Below are positions 17,469-26,625 of a stretch of 64,000 nucleotides of DNA, piece after piece. The notes under the pieces were generated by a model. The model searched no databases. It was not told the DNA's origin and saw nothing but the letters and a program-made list of their open reading frames with translations. The position numbers and the translations under genes were made by a program. This DNA comes from Planctomycetota bacterium (GTDB taxonomy: Bacteria; Planctomycetota; UBA1135; UBA2386): contig CANEYR010000013.1 in NCBI GenBank assembly GCA_947444055.1, positions 1 to 64,000 of the forward strand. The letters are read 5' to 3'. Each line of letters opens with the position of its first letter. Within the stretch, counting starts at the first letter, position 1.

Positions 17469-17816
17469 TTGCCCTACGAATCGTCCAATGTGTTTGCGCG
17501 CATTCTGCGTGGGGAGATCCCTGCGCAGTTTTTGCATGAGGACGAGCACTGCGTCGCTTTCCGCGACTTGGCACCCCAGGCGCCATTACATGTCCTCGTG
17601 GTGCCGCGCAAGGCGATTGCAACGCTTGGCGACGCGCGCAGTAACGATGCCGCCTTGCTCGGTCACCTCATGCTGACGGCGGTCCAAGTCGCGAAGCAGT
17701 TGGGCCATCCCGAGGCTCGTTTCGTTGTCAACAATGGGGCCGCCGTCGGCCAATCTGTCTTTCACCTGCACGTTCATGTGCTCGCGGGCCGCGCTTTCGC
17801 GTGGCCGCCAGGTTGA
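17469..17816 (+). CDS. HIT-family (histidine triad) nucleotide-binding protein
   Basis: A HINT-type nucleotide phosphoramidase: SSNVFARILRGEIPAQ begins the fold, HVLVVPRKAI is the central strand, and GQSVFHLHVHVLAGR is the HxHxH triad with the catalytic middle His. From TTG 17469 the protein is 115 aa with the usual 7-residue lead-in. The frame is open back to ATG 17334 (160 aa), but that stretch has unbiased codon use and would leave only 27 bp for the divergent uridine kinase. A possible promoter (TTGAGA near 17395, TACCTT near 17420) also favours the shorter start. The next gene begins 4 bp after the stop. Confidence 0.85.
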   Translation: MPYESSNVFARILRGEIPAQFLHEDEHCVAFRDLAPQAPLHVLVVPRKAIATLGDARSNDAALLGHLMLTAVQVAKQLGHPEARFVVNNGAAVGQSVFHLHVHVLAGRAFAWPPG

Positions 17817-17820
17817 TGCG

Positions 17821-19626
17821 ATGACCGAACCGCGCGATCCTGGCAAGGACCTGGGCGAACCGGAAGTGATGTTCCTGCCGATGGCGGCGCTGCCCGGCGA
17901 GTGGGGCAGCTTGGACGTGGCCGTGCTGGCGCGTCGCATTCCGGACTTCATCCATCAGGTGCTCAACCAGGGACACATCGGCCCAACGGCGATGTTGGAA
18001 CTGCAGACCACCAGCGAGAACGGCCCGGTTACTTGGGCGAGGCTGGAGGCACCACCTGATCGCGACGACGCGTTCGCGATGTTGCCAGAGGACCTCGAAG
18101 TGCGCGCGGTGGTCACTGGCGAACTGGCGATGGTGGAAGCCGGACTGCGTCTTGAGTTCATCGCCTACCGCGAAGGAGACGACGAAGAGTACGTGACGGC
18201 GAAGGTCGGCGGCTTGGTGCCGCTTGAGGATCCGGTGCCGGCCCTGTTGCGGTTGGTGCGGCACTTGGCGCGTTTGCTCGATCTCGAGTACCACGAACCG
18301 CCGCGCGGTTTGTTGACGCGCAACGGCCGCGCGTTCGGCCTCTTCTTGCAAGGGCTGGACAGCGCCATGTTGCTCAGTGGGGATCTCGAAATCGCGGTGC
18401 CCGTGGACCGCGAAGCGCTGATGCGACCATTCCTCGACGCCTTGACGCTCGATCCCACCTTTGGGCTCGTGCTGCGTGTGGCCAATGCGACGGCGGCGAT
18501 TGCGCTGCAGGGCGCGCGCCTCGATCACGACTTGGTGCGGCGCTTCCTCGACAGTTGCTACAACACGCAGCCGGTCGACGGCGAAGCGTGCGTTGCGATC
18601 GCCGAGCAACTTGCGGACATGGGCGACGACGACCGTGCGTTCGCGTGGTTGCAGCACGCGGCTCGCCTCGATCCACCACCGCCGCGAGGGCTTGAGAATC
18701 TCGGCATCTTGATGGCGCGCCGCGGCGATCGTGGCAAAGCGAGGGGCCTCTGGGAGAAGGGGCTCGACGTCGACGGCCACCCCGATTTCTTCTCACACTT
18801 GGCCCAGCTCAGCTTCGCGGAGGACCGCGAGACCGACGCGTGGAACTTCACGTTGCGTGGTCTGCGACGGCTGCGTGAGCGCACTGTGCGGGCGAGTGAA
18901 TGGAATGACTCCGAGCGTGGTGCGGGCGTGCTGCTGGAGTGCTTGCACATGCAGTTGGAGCGCCGTCGGCCACCGCGCGAAGTGATCGATGCCCTGTCCG
19001 ATCTGCGCACCCTGCTGGTGGGCGAAGAACAAGTCGTGCTGGGCCTTTGTTTGCTCGGCAGCGGTGAGCGTGCGTCGGCGCGTGTGGAGCTGGTCAGCGG
19101 CTTGCGCGGGGTGCTCGATCTCGACGTGCGTGACCAAGGCGTGCGGGCGATGCTGCGTCTCGACGTCGCCGACTTTGAAGTGCGCTTCGCACGCGCGAGC
19201 GAACGGGCGCTGCGCGGCCGCAACCCGAAGCCTGCGATTGCCGAGTTCCAACTGTGGCTGCACTTGCAGCCGGAGTTTTGGCCAGCCTTGTTCTTCTCGG
19301 CGTTGGCGAGGAGCCGGATGCGCCAGGCGGACGCCGCGCTCGATCTGTTGGCGACCGCACTCGAGGTGGCGCCAGGCCAACCAGACATCCTGTTCGCGAT
19401 GGCCGAGGGCTTTGATCGTCGGCGCAATCCCAAGCGCGCGGTCGAACTCGTCGACGAGGCGCTGCGCGAACGGCCGCGGGAAGTGCGCTTCCTTGGCGCG
19501 CGCATTCGCTACCTGCACCACCTCGGCCGCGTCGACGAAGCCCGCGATGGGCTGCGGTTTGCGCGCGCACTCGGTTGCGACAGCCAGGAGTTGCGGCGAT
19601 TGACTAAGCGACTGCGCCGTTCGTGA
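17821..19626 (+). CDS. Large TPR-repeat protein, cytoplasmic
   Basis: 601 aa from ATG 17821, 4 bp after the HIT gene; the frame continues upstream inside that gene but is not coding there. There is no signal peptide. Residues about 1-190 look like a globular domain of unknown type (acidic, with ELQTTSENGPVTWARLE). Residues about 250-601 are helical repeats of TPR or Sel1 type (GLENLGILMARRGDRGKARGLWEKGL; PDILFAMAEGFDRRRNPKRAVELVDEAL). Probably a protein-interaction scaffold; partner unknown. Confidence 0.8.
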   Translation: MTEPRDPGKDLGEPEVMFLPMAALPGEWGSLDVAVLARRIPDFIHQVLNQGHIGPTAMLELQTTSENGPVTWARLEAPPDRDDAFAMLPEDLEVRAVVTGELAMVEAGLRLEFIAYREGDDEEYVTAKVGGLVPLEDPVPALLRLVRHLARLLDLEYHEPPRGLLTRNGRAFGLFLQGLDSAMLLSGDLEIAVPVDREALMRPFLDALTLDPTFGLVLRVANATAAIALQGARLDHDLVRRFLDSCYNTQPVDGEACVAIAEQLADMGDDDRAFAWLQHAARLDPPPPRGLENLGILMARRGDRGKARGLWEKGLDVDGHPDFFSHLAQLSFAEDRETDAWNFTLRGLRRLRERTVRASEWNDSERGAGVLLECLHMQLERRRPPREVIDALSDLRTLLVGEEQVVLGLCLLGSGERASARVELVSGLRGVLDLDVRDQGVRAMLRLDVADFEVRFARASERALRGRNPKPAIAEFQLWLHLQPEFWPALFFSALARSRMRQADAALDLLATALEVAPGQPDILFAMAEGFDRRRNPKRAVELVDEALRERPREVRFLGARIRYLHHLGRVDEARDGLRFARALGCDSQELRRLTKRLRRS

Positions 19627-19653
19627 GCGATCAGGCGTCGCTGATCACGTCGA

Positions 19654-20847
19654 TCACTTGCTCGGCGCTGCCATGGCACTGAGATCGACGCGCGTCACCA
19701 CACTGCTCTGCAGCAGGTTCTCGAGCTTCTCGCCCGCCAGCCATTCGTAGACGGCTTCGATCGGTGTGCACAGGCCCATGTGCGGCACCACGACTGGAGT
19801 GCCCTTGCCGTGGGTGTAGATCTTGCTGAAGACGCCGATCAGTTGGCGCGTGTCGGCGCGGTAGATGCCGCCGCCGCTGTTGCCGAAGTAGGTGGGTGCA
19901 TTGACCATCCAGTAGTTGGCGCCGTTGAGCTCGTTCTTGAGCGAGCTGACTTCGCCATGGCTTGGCACCGGATCGTTGCCGAGCGGACAGCCGACAGCAC
20001 ACACGGTGTCCCACACCTTGACCGATGCGGTCTCGGCGCGCGGCAGCACGTTGGCAACGAACGGCAACTTGCGATCGGTGAACACGCGCACGAGTGCGGC
20101 GTCGATCTTGGGATGGCTCGACACCATGCGGCCCTTCACCACCAGTTTCTCCCCAGGCAGGTAGATGGTGACGTCGAAGCCTTCGTGTTGCGCCTTGGGT
20201 GTGTCGGCCAGGATGTTGCGCACGACGTGGTAGGAGGTCAGCGCGTAGGTCTCGACCTTGCCACCGTTGCGCGCGTTCTCGCCTGAGAACACGATCGTGC
20301 CAGAACCAACCGTGTCCTCGCCGTTGAGCTGCACCGTCGGCAGCAGCATCGTGCGCGTCATCTCGTCGGTGTCGCGATAGATCTGACTCGCCAGCGTCGC
20401 GATCTGACCCTGCGTCTGCGATAGGCGCAGAGCGGCGTCCGCTTCCTTGGAGCGAACCTCGCTGATGTAGGCGTCGACCAAGGCCTTGGTGCGAGCAAAG
20501 TCAGTCGACAGCTGATTGCGAAACGTCGAGACGTCGACCTTGGCGCGCTCGAGTTCCCCGGCGATGGTGTTCGCTTGCGCTGAGCCAGCGGCCGCCGTCT
20601 TCAGCTGCGACTCAAGCTGCTGCATACGCGTTTCGGTCTGGGCGACGACTTCGCGCAGAGCGTCGAGGTCGCGCATCTTGTCACCAACGGAGACGGCCTC
20701 GACCGCTTCGACAGCAAGGTCGACTTTGCGCTCGAGAGCGCTGACGTCGTGCTGCTGTGCTTCGATACGAGCGACCTGCCGATGGAACGAGACCATCAGG
20801 ACCAAGGCCGCTAGGCCGCAGAAAACCTCCAGCAGAGTTCGTTTCAT
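19654..20847 (-). CDS. Membrane-anchored trypsin-like serine protease with coiled-coil spacer
   Basis: 397 aa from ATG 20847. The N-terminal helix (LLEVFCGLAALVLMVSF) anchors it. Residues about 25-145 are a coiled coil (heptad-rich, RMQQLESQLKTAAAG). The protease domain has the full triad: His in TSYHVV (~203), Asp in HPKIDAALVRV (~249) and Ser in YFGNSGGGIY (~325), so it is a Trypsin_2/S1C-type enzyme in the periplasm. There is no PDZ domain, unlike DegP. Probably envelope quality control; the coiled coil may set oligomer state or distance from the membrane. Confidence 0.9.
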   Translation of the reverse strand: MKRTLLEVFCGLAALVLMVSFHRQVARIEAQQHDVSALERKVDLAVEAVEAVSVGDKMRDLDALREVVAQTETRMQQLESQLKTAAAGSAQANTIAGELERAKVDVSTFRNQLSTDFARTKALVDAYISEVRSKEADAALRLSQTQGQIATLASQIYRDTDEMTRTMLLPTVQLNGEDTVGSGTIVFSGENARNGGKVETYALTSYHVVRNILADTPKAQHEGFDVTIYLPGEKLVVKGRMVSSHPKIDAALVRVFTDRKLPFVANVLPRAETASVKVWDTVCAVGCPLGNDPVPSHGEVSSLKNELNGANYWMVNAPTYFGNSGGGIYRADTRQLIGVFSKIYTHGKGTPVVVPHMGLCTPIEAVYEWLAGEKLENLLQSSVVTRVDLSAMAAPSK

Positions 20848-21082
20848 CCCGGTTGCTCTTCTTTCCCTGTTGCTGACTACGCCCTTGCCGCAAGCCGCTT
20901 CGGCGTCGCGAACGACGGCTCTGAAGCGAAAAACAACTACGCCTGTGCAAAGGACTTGCGTCGGCGATGGCACCGACCGAAGCCGTTCTGCGTGGGCGCG
21001 ATCTAAGGGGCAGTAACTGCGGTCGGATGCAGCACTCGCAGGGCGACTGCCGCGAACTTCGGCACCGCGAGGCCCCTTGGCG

Positions 21083-21360
21083 CTACTTCGACTGCAGCTC
21101 GCGCAATCGCTGCACCATCGCCGCATCGACCACGAACTCGATCGTCTGCGCCTGCAGATCGATGAGCACGTCTTCGCTGCGTTGGCCAGCAACCTGCCAC
21201 TGGCTGCCGCCGCCGACCACCGTCTGCTTCGTCAGCCGTACGAGCGCCCGAGCGGTGGCAGCGGCACGTGCGCCACGTCGCCATCCTGGAGCGGCCGACG
21301 GCCCGGGCTCGTCAACGGACCTTTACGACGCCGCGAAGGGCTGAGCGCGCTCGCCGTCAC
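21083..21360 (-). pseudogene. Small frameshifted gene (about 93 codons), unknown function
   Basis: Two frames on the minus strand look coding and join with a single missing base near 21238. The first runs from GTG 21360 (TASALSPSRRR ... DVAHVPLPPLGRS), then shifts to RLTKQTVVGGGSQWQVAGQ ... VQRLRELQSK with a TAG stop at 21083-21085. As it stands the first frame ends after about 45 codons. The GTG overlaps the TGA of the fragment upstream (GTGA). Either a true frameshift or a sequencing error. I do not recognise the family. Confidence 0.5.
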
Positions 21361-21599
21361 TGCACCGGCACGATCAGGGTGTCGAGCCACGGCACGGCGC
21401 CCGTCGTGGCATTCGCCGCCATGCGCACGCGGAACTGCAGGTAGGAACGACTGTCCGCGACGTCCTGGCTCGCCGACCACGCGGTCGCGCCACCGCCCGT
21501 GACGTCGTTGGCGCCGCGGAACTCGATCTGCATCGTCGTGCCTGGCGGCGGCAAGGCAAGTGATGTGTCCGGCGTTCCTGCGGTGCAGGTCGCTGCCCG
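21357..21599 (-). pseudogene. C-terminal remnant of an exported protein, in frame after the ABC permease stop
   Basis: Directly after the TAG of the ABC permease (21600-21602) the same minus frame continues as about 80 coding-like codons: SLALPPPGTTMQIEFRGAND, then SYLQFRVRMAANATTG and a TGA at 21357-21359. It reads like the closing beta-domain of a secreted protein, but has no proper start (TTG 21554 and ATG 21533 are the only internal options). It is therefore probably a deletion remnant fused behind the permease gene, or less likely a short gene translated by re-initiation. Confidence 0.45.
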
Positions 21600-22334
21600 C
21601 TACGCCGGCGAATCCGCGCGGCAGAAGTGCAGCCACGACGCGAACAGGGTCGCCGTGCCAAAGGTGCCGCCGAGCAGCAGCGCCGTCGTTCGTGCGCCCT
21701 CGTCGTCGCCGATCGACGCGACCAGGCTCCACGACCACGGCACGTAGACCCAGTACTGCTCGGAGTTGGCGGCGACGCCGCCGAGGACCAGGCCGGCGAC
21801 GCCGAGGATCAGGGGCAAGGCGAACGACGACATGCGCTGCGCGAGCCACGACACCAACGCCATCGTCGGCAGGGACGCGAGGTAGGCGCGAAACGGCATT
21901 TCGAACGCGACCGACCAGCGCACGGGGCCGATGCCGGTGACTGCGACCAGCAGCATGCAGAGCAAGCCGAGGAACGCCGTGCCGAGCGCGATCAACGCCA
22001 GGATGCCGGTGGTCTTGGCCCAGAACACCGCGTGCCGCGATGGCGGCTGCGCCAGGATGTGCTTCCACTGGTTCGAACCGTGTTCGAGGCCCCACAACAT
22101 GCCGATCAGGATCGCGCCGCCGATCGGCAGGCACGTCGTGACCCACATCTGGGCGGTGATGCCCTGCACAAAACGCCACTTGCGGTCGGCGCTGGCACTG
22201 GCGAGATCCGATTGCGTCAGCACGATCCAGGCGACGCCGACGATCAACACCGGGATGCCGAGCGCGAGCCACAGCGCCGCGGTGCGGCGGTACTTCAAAG
22301 CCTCGGCCGAGAGGGCCCGCAGGAAGCCGGACAT
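21600..22334 (-). CDS. ABC-2 type transporter permease
   Basis: 244 aa from ATG 22334 (MSGFLRALSAEALKYRRT). Six predicted membrane helices and the amphipathic N-terminus are typical of ABC-2 export permeases (CcmB/NatB/DUF4162-linked type). The start overlaps the TGA of the ATPase gene by one base (TGATG), so they are coupled and form one transporter. Substrate unknown; such pairs export drugs, peptides or lipids. The closing residues HFCRADSPA are followed in frame by a gene remnant, so the natural C-terminus may have been altered. Confidence 0.88.
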   Translation of the reverse strand: MSGFLRALSAEALKYRRTAALWLALGIPVLIVGVAWIVLTQSDLASASADRKWRFVQGITAQMWVTTCLPIGGAILIGMLWGLEHGSNQWKHILAQPPSRHAVFWAKTTGILALIALGTAFLGLLCMLLVAVTGIGPVRWSVAFEMPFRAYLASLPTMALVSWLAQRMSSFALPLILGVAGLVLGGVAANSEQYWVYVPWSWSLVASIGDDEGARTTALLLGGTFGTATLFASWLHFCRADSPA

Positions 22335-23263
22335 CAGGCGGCCTCCCCGGCGGCGGCGTCGGTGAGTTCGAGGAACAGGTCTTCGAGGCTCGCGGCGTGT
22401 GGCTCGAGGTGATGCACGTCGATGCCGGCCTGCACCAGTTCCCGGTTGATCGCCGCCGCCGACCGGTTGGGTTCTTGCAGCACCCACAAGCCGTCGGCAG
22501 TGTGCTCGAGCTGGGTGCACATCGGCGTGAGCATCGTTTCCACCCGGGCGTCGCTGGTGGTGCGCAGCCGCAGCGCGGGCTTGGCCGCGGCCCGCAGTTC
22601 TTGCAGTGGTCCTTCGAAGCGGCTGATCCCGTCGTGCAGGATGCCGACGTGCGTGGCGACCTGTTCGACCTCGCCGAGTTGGTGGCTCGACAGCAACACC
22701 GTGACGCCGCGTTCGGGCATCGCCTTGATCAGGGCGCGCACTTCGCGGATGCCGCTTGGGTCGAGGCCGTTCAGCGGTTCGTCGAGGATCACCAACTCCG
22801 GCGATCCGAGCAGCGCGCTCGCCAAACCCAGGCGGCCGCGCATGCCGAGCGAATAGCCCTTCACCTTGCGGTTCTTGGCGTCCACGAGGCCGACCAACGC
22901 CAACGCGTCGTCGGCGGCGGCGGCGGCGAGGCCGCGCAACCGGCAGGTGACCAGCAGGTTCTCGCGCCCGGTCAGATGGCGGTAGGCCGAGGGCGCTTCG
23001 ACCATGGCGCCGATGCGACGCAAGGCGTCGAAACGATGCCGCGCCAGCGGTTGCCCGAATAGTTCGAGCTGGCCGCGATCGGCGCGCGCGAGGCCGAGCA
23101 GGATGCGCAGCGCGGTGGTCTTGCCAGCCCCATTGCGCCCGAGCAACGCATAGATCTGCCCCGGCAGGATCGTCATCGAGGCATCGCGCACGGCCTGGAC
23201 CTTGCCAAAGCTCTTGGCGAGGTTCTGGATGCGGACGAGAGGGCGGGCGGCGGCGTCGGTCAT
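22334..23263 (-). CDS. ABC transporter ATP-binding protein
   Basis: 309 aa from ATG 23263 (MTDAAARPLVRIQNLAKSFG). Walker A GRNGAGKTT near residue 46, Q-loop region, signature YSLGMRGRL (~145), Walker B ELVILDEP (~165) and H-loop LLSSHQL (~200) are intact. The C-terminal 90 residues resemble the DUF4162 extension of ABC-2 ATPases. It energises the permease encoded directly downstream. A longer reading (to 23341) adds only Pro/Arg-rich residues. Confidence 0.93.
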   Translation of the reverse strand: MTDAAARPLVRIQNLAKSFGKVQAVRDASMTILPGQIYALLGRNGAGKTTALRILLGLARADRGQLELFGQPLARHRFDALRRIGAMVEAPSAYRHLTGRENLLVTCRLRGLAAAAADDALALVGLVDAKNRKVKGYSLGMRGRLGLASALLGSPELVILDEPLNGLDPSGIREVRALIKAMPERGVTVLLSSHQLGEVEQVATHVGILHDGISRFEGPLQELRAAAKPALRLRTTSDARVETMLTPMCTQLEHTADGLWVLQEPNRSAAAINRELVQAGIDVHHLEPHAASLEDLFLELTDAAAGEAA

Positions 23264-23769
23264 GGCGAGGAAAGGAGCGGCCGCAAGTGGCCGGTGCCGG
23301 CGCGATCCTGCCGGGGCGAGAGTGTGGATCAACTGCGACACGCTGCGCCAGCGCGAATCTCGCGACGTTGTCGTCCGGGGCCGAGGCCGGTTCGGATGGG
23401 CCTACCCGCGCATCTGCGACGCCACCAAGCCGCAGACACGTTGGTGTTCGCGCACGGCAGTGTCGAACGCAGCGTCTTTCTGGCGGGCATCATCGACCGC
23501 CGCCGTCGCCGCTGCGCAGCAGCTGGGTGCAGAAGCGCAGCAGCCGCGGTCGCCAGGTCTGGTAGAGGGCATCCACTCGTGCGGTTCACGATCGAACCGT
23601 GCCGTTGTTCAGTTGGTGGCGAGGAATCGCGCCAAACATGCCGCTTACGATGGCGGCGGCGGCTGGCGCTCGAATCCCTGGGAAGCTCGAAGTGGTCGGC
23701 ACCGTCTCGCATCGCTGTGCCACCCCGGAGTTACCTGCCGGCCGTGATGCGCTACCAACCGCCATTTCC
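23264..23769. other. 506-bp divergent intergenic region, no convincing gene
   Basis: Several overlapping open frames exist on both strands, but they are Arg/Ser-rich, lack family resemblance and have no ribosome-binding site. It lies between the ABC ATPase (minus) and the exported repeat protein (plus), so it should hold both promoters; I could not pick a clear -35/-10 pair. It may also contain the remains of a decayed gene. Confidence 0.5.
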
Positions 23770-26193
23770 GTGAACGCGTCGTCCATCGTGTCAATCGTGC
23801 GACCCTTGTGGCTCGTCGGCTTCGGCCTCGTTCTCGGCGGCACCGAGCTGCCCGGCCAGGCGCCGTCGCGGGCCCGTGATCCCGGCCTCCGCACCTTGCA
23901 TGGTCGCGTCCTCGACGAGCGCGGCCGCCCGCTGGGCGGCGTTGCGGTGTCGGCGCGGCCGTACCAAGAGTTCATCGACAGCGCCGCGTTGCTGGCAGCG
24001 CCGATGACGACCACGGCGGCCGACGGCACCTGGCGCCTCACGTCGCCGGAAGTGCAGGGTCTCGCGGTCGCGGCGCTCGGCGACGGGCGCATGGTCGCCA
24101 GCACCAGTGTGCGTTACGACCAGGCGCGGGAGTCGACGATGCCGGATCTGCTGCTGCTGCCGGGGGCGGTCCTCACCGGCAGTGTGCGCGACATCGCGGG
24201 CAAGCCGATCGTCGGCGCGCGCGTGCTGACGATCGGGGCGGCGAACCTGGCCGGCGGCCGATCCGATGACGTGGGCCGCTTCGCCATTCCCGGCGTGGCC
24301 CCGACGGGGTTGCGCGTGTGGGTGCTCGCTCCCGGCTACGCCAGCGAACCCCGCTTCACTTTCGCCGGCAAACCGCTCGACGTCACTTTGCACGCCACCG
24401 GCTTCGTGCGCGGTCGCCTGGTCGATGAGCACGGGGCTCCCGTGGCCAACGTGCCGCTGTGGATCCAGGGCCTGGGCGAAGCCTTGCCGTGGACCGCCGA
24501 GCTGCCGACGACGCGCGCCGACGGCAGCTTCACGCTCGGCATCTCGTGCCGCGGCCCCTTCCGGGTGGTCGGGATGCCGCAGGCCCCGACCATGCAGTCC
24601 TTCACGAGCGAACTGCTGCACGGTCCGGCCGACGCGGTCGTGATCCGCGACTGGCCGTACCAGGTCCCCGAGCAGCAGGTGCAGATCGAGTGCATGAATG
24701 CGTCCGGCGGGGCGGTGATTCCGGTGTTCTCCGCGTCGTGGTGCGAAGCCACGCTCGAGCATGCTTCGGACGTGGTGTTCCAGCACCTGATGACGCGGCG
24801 GGAATGCCAAGGCACGTTCGCGTTCCTGCCGCGGTCGGATCCGAAGCGCCTTGGCGTCATCACCGTCGAGGCTCCGGGTTTCGCCCGCGAACTGGTCGCC
24901 GAGCCCGCCGACGCGCCGCCACGGCTGCGCATCGCGCTTGGTCCCGAAGCGGTGCTGTTTGGTCGCGTCGTCGATGCACGAACGCAGCAACCGATCGCCG
25001 ATGCCGCAGTGCTCGCGTTGCCCGCGGGCCTGCGCGGCAATCCGCCAGCGCCGCTCGCCGGCGCGGTGCGCACGGACGCCGAGGGTCGCTATCGCATCGG
25101 CAGCTTGCCGGCGGGCGATGTCGCGGTGCAGGTGTTCGCCGCCGGCCGCCCCGCCGCCACCCCGAAGGTCGTGGCGATCGCTGCCGCGGCGATGGTGACG
25201 CTCGACCTCGTCGTGCCCGAGCCGCTCCGGCTCACCGGCGCGGTGACGGGCAAGTTGCCGCCGGGCCCCCCCGGGCAATTGACGTTCCAACACACCTACG
25301 GCGGCGACAACGGCTGTGCCAACCCGCTGCTCGACTGGCCAGGCACCGTGGCGGTGGTGGGCGCCGGGACGTTCGACGCTGGTCCGGTCGATGCGAGTCC
25401 CTACGCAGTTTCCTTCTGGCTGCCGAGCCGCGTGCGCCCGGGCGCCGGGCGTCGATGCAGCCTTGGCACGATCGATCCGACCAAGGGCAACGCCTCGATC
25501 GTTCTGCCCGAGCTGCCGCACGTGATCGTGCGTGGCCGGGTACACGTGCCCGTCGATGTGCCGATTGCGCGCATTGCCGTGCTTGCGCAGGCCAACGACG
25601 AACCGAAGGCCCGCTCGAGTGTGCGTGCGGCGCGGCCGACCGCGGACACCGCCGACCTCGCCGCGGACGGCTCGTTCGCCTTCGATCTGCCGACGGGTGC
25701 GTGGTGGTTCCAACTCGTCGATCGGGAGACCGGCATCGTGTTCGCTTCGGATACCGAGTCGCGTGCCATCGCCGAAGGTGGCGGACCGATCGAGATCACG
25801 CCGAAGCTGCATTGGCTGGAACTCGAACTCGCACCGGTGCAGGAAGGTGGTGCGGTCGTCGTCAACTCGCTGCAGATCGAAGTGCCGAAGCTGCGCGACC
25901 GTCACGGCAAGGTGCTGGAGTTCGAGCCTGGGGATTGGTTGGGATCCGGCGATCCGGCCCGCGCGCGGCACCGGGTGGAGCCTCGATTTGGCGAGCATCG
26001 GCATCGTTGGCTCGTGCCGGCGGGCCAGGTGCGTCTGTTGGGGGACCAGTCCGAATGGGACGCGCGCAACAGCAGTCGTGGCCACACCGCCGGCTACGCC
26101 GCAGTCGAGATCGTCGAGCCCGTGCACGTCGTGCGCCTGACGATTGCGCCGCTGCCGTTCGCCGAGTCGCGTCTGTTGGCGCCGCAGCGGTGA
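23770..26193 (+). CDS. Exported protein with carboxypeptidase-regulatory-like domains
   Basis: 807 aa from GTG 23770, which opens a signal peptide (IVSIVRPLWLVGFGLVLGG, cleaved near GQA). The frame is open back to 23599, but those 57 residues look noncoding and would bury the signal. Repeats such as LRTLHGRVLDERGRPLGGVAV, AVLTGSVRDIAGKPIVGARV and AVLFGRVVDARTQQPIADAAV are CarboxypepD_reg domains (at least four in the first 500 residues). The C-terminal third is beta-rich and unassigned. No catalytic domain is visible. Probably a cell-surface or secreted structural protein. Confidence 0.87.
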   Translation: MNASSIVSIVRPLWLVGFGLVLGGTELPGQAPSRARDPGLRTLHGRVLDERGRPLGGVAVSARPYQEFIDSAALLAAPMTTTAADGTWRLTSPEVQGLAVAALGDGRMVASTSVRYDQARESTMPDLLLLPGAVLTGSVRDIAGKPIVGARVLTIGAANLAGGRSDDVGRFAIPGVAPTGLRVWVLAPGYASEPRFTFAGKPLDVTLHATGFVRGRLVDEHGAPVANVPLWIQGLGEALPWTAELPTTRADGSFTLGISCRGPFRVVGMPQAPTMQSFTSELLHGPADAVVIRDWPYQVPEQQVQIECMNASGGAVIPVFSASWCEATLEHASDVVFQHLMTRRECQGTFAFLPRSDPKRLGVITVEAPGFARELVAEPADAPPRLRIALGPEAVLFGRVVDARTQQPIADAAVLALPAGLRGNPPAPLAGAVRTDAEGRYRIGSLPAGDVAVQVFAAGRPAATPKVVAIAAAAMVTLDLVVPEPLRLTGAVTGKLPPGPPGQLTFQHTYGGDNGCANPLLDWPGTVAVVGAGTFDAGPVDASPYAVSFWLPSRVRPGAGRRCSLGTIDPTKGNASIVLPELPHVIVRGRVHVPVDVPIARIAVLAQANDEPKARSSVRAARPTADTADLAADGSFAFDLPTGAWWFQLVDRETGIVFASDTESRAIAEGGGPIEITPKLHWLELELAPVQEGGAVVVNSLQIEVPKLRDRHGKVLEFEPGDWLGSGDPARARHRVEPRFGEHRHRWLVPAGQVRLLGDQSEWDARNSSRGHTAGYAAVEIVEPVHVVRLTIAPLPFAESRLLAPQR

Positions 26194-26204
26194 GCCTGGC
26201 TGCG

Positions 26205-26400
26205 TCAACGCGGCACGAGTCGCAGCGAACGCAGGTTGAGCATCGCCTCGCCGGGCTTGTCGATCGCGCGCAGCACGAGATCACTGCGGCCCGCGTCGGT
26301 TTGCGGCGCTCTCGGCCCAACGGCCACAGCGCGATGCCAACGGTGAAAGCCGTGCGGCAAAGCCGGGTCGGATTCAGGCTGCTTGGCGACGTTGCGTCGA
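26205..26400 (-). pseudogene. Possible C-terminal gene remnant
   Basis: The minus frame ending at the TGA 26205-26207 reads ALPHGFHRWHRAVAVGP, then DLVLRAIDKPGEAMLNLRSL; it looks like the end of a real protein. Upstream of about 26400 the frame becomes low-quality and there is no credible start. It converges on the end of the exported protein at 26193. The rest of 26194-26625 shows nothing else I can assign. Confidence 0.35.
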
Positions 26401-26625
26401 TGCTGCCGAGGCGCCGACGAAAAACCGAAGTTTGCTGCCGCCGCCATGCCCCCGGGTCCCCCACTAGGAAGATGGGTCGTTGGTTTCCCCATTCCCTCAC
26501 CCGGGAGCCCGCATGCGGTTTCTTGCGGCAAGTCACCCGCAGCGTGCCCGTAGGGCCGGTTGCGGTAAGGTTCCTCCGTCGCCCGCACGAGGACCCGCCA
26601 CCCTCGTGCCCATCCCACTCCCGTC

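Noticed and set aside
23202-23773. Gene between the ABC ATPase and the exported repeat protein
   Set aside because: Three overlapping frames, all Arg/Ser-rich, with no ribosome-binding site or recognisable motif.
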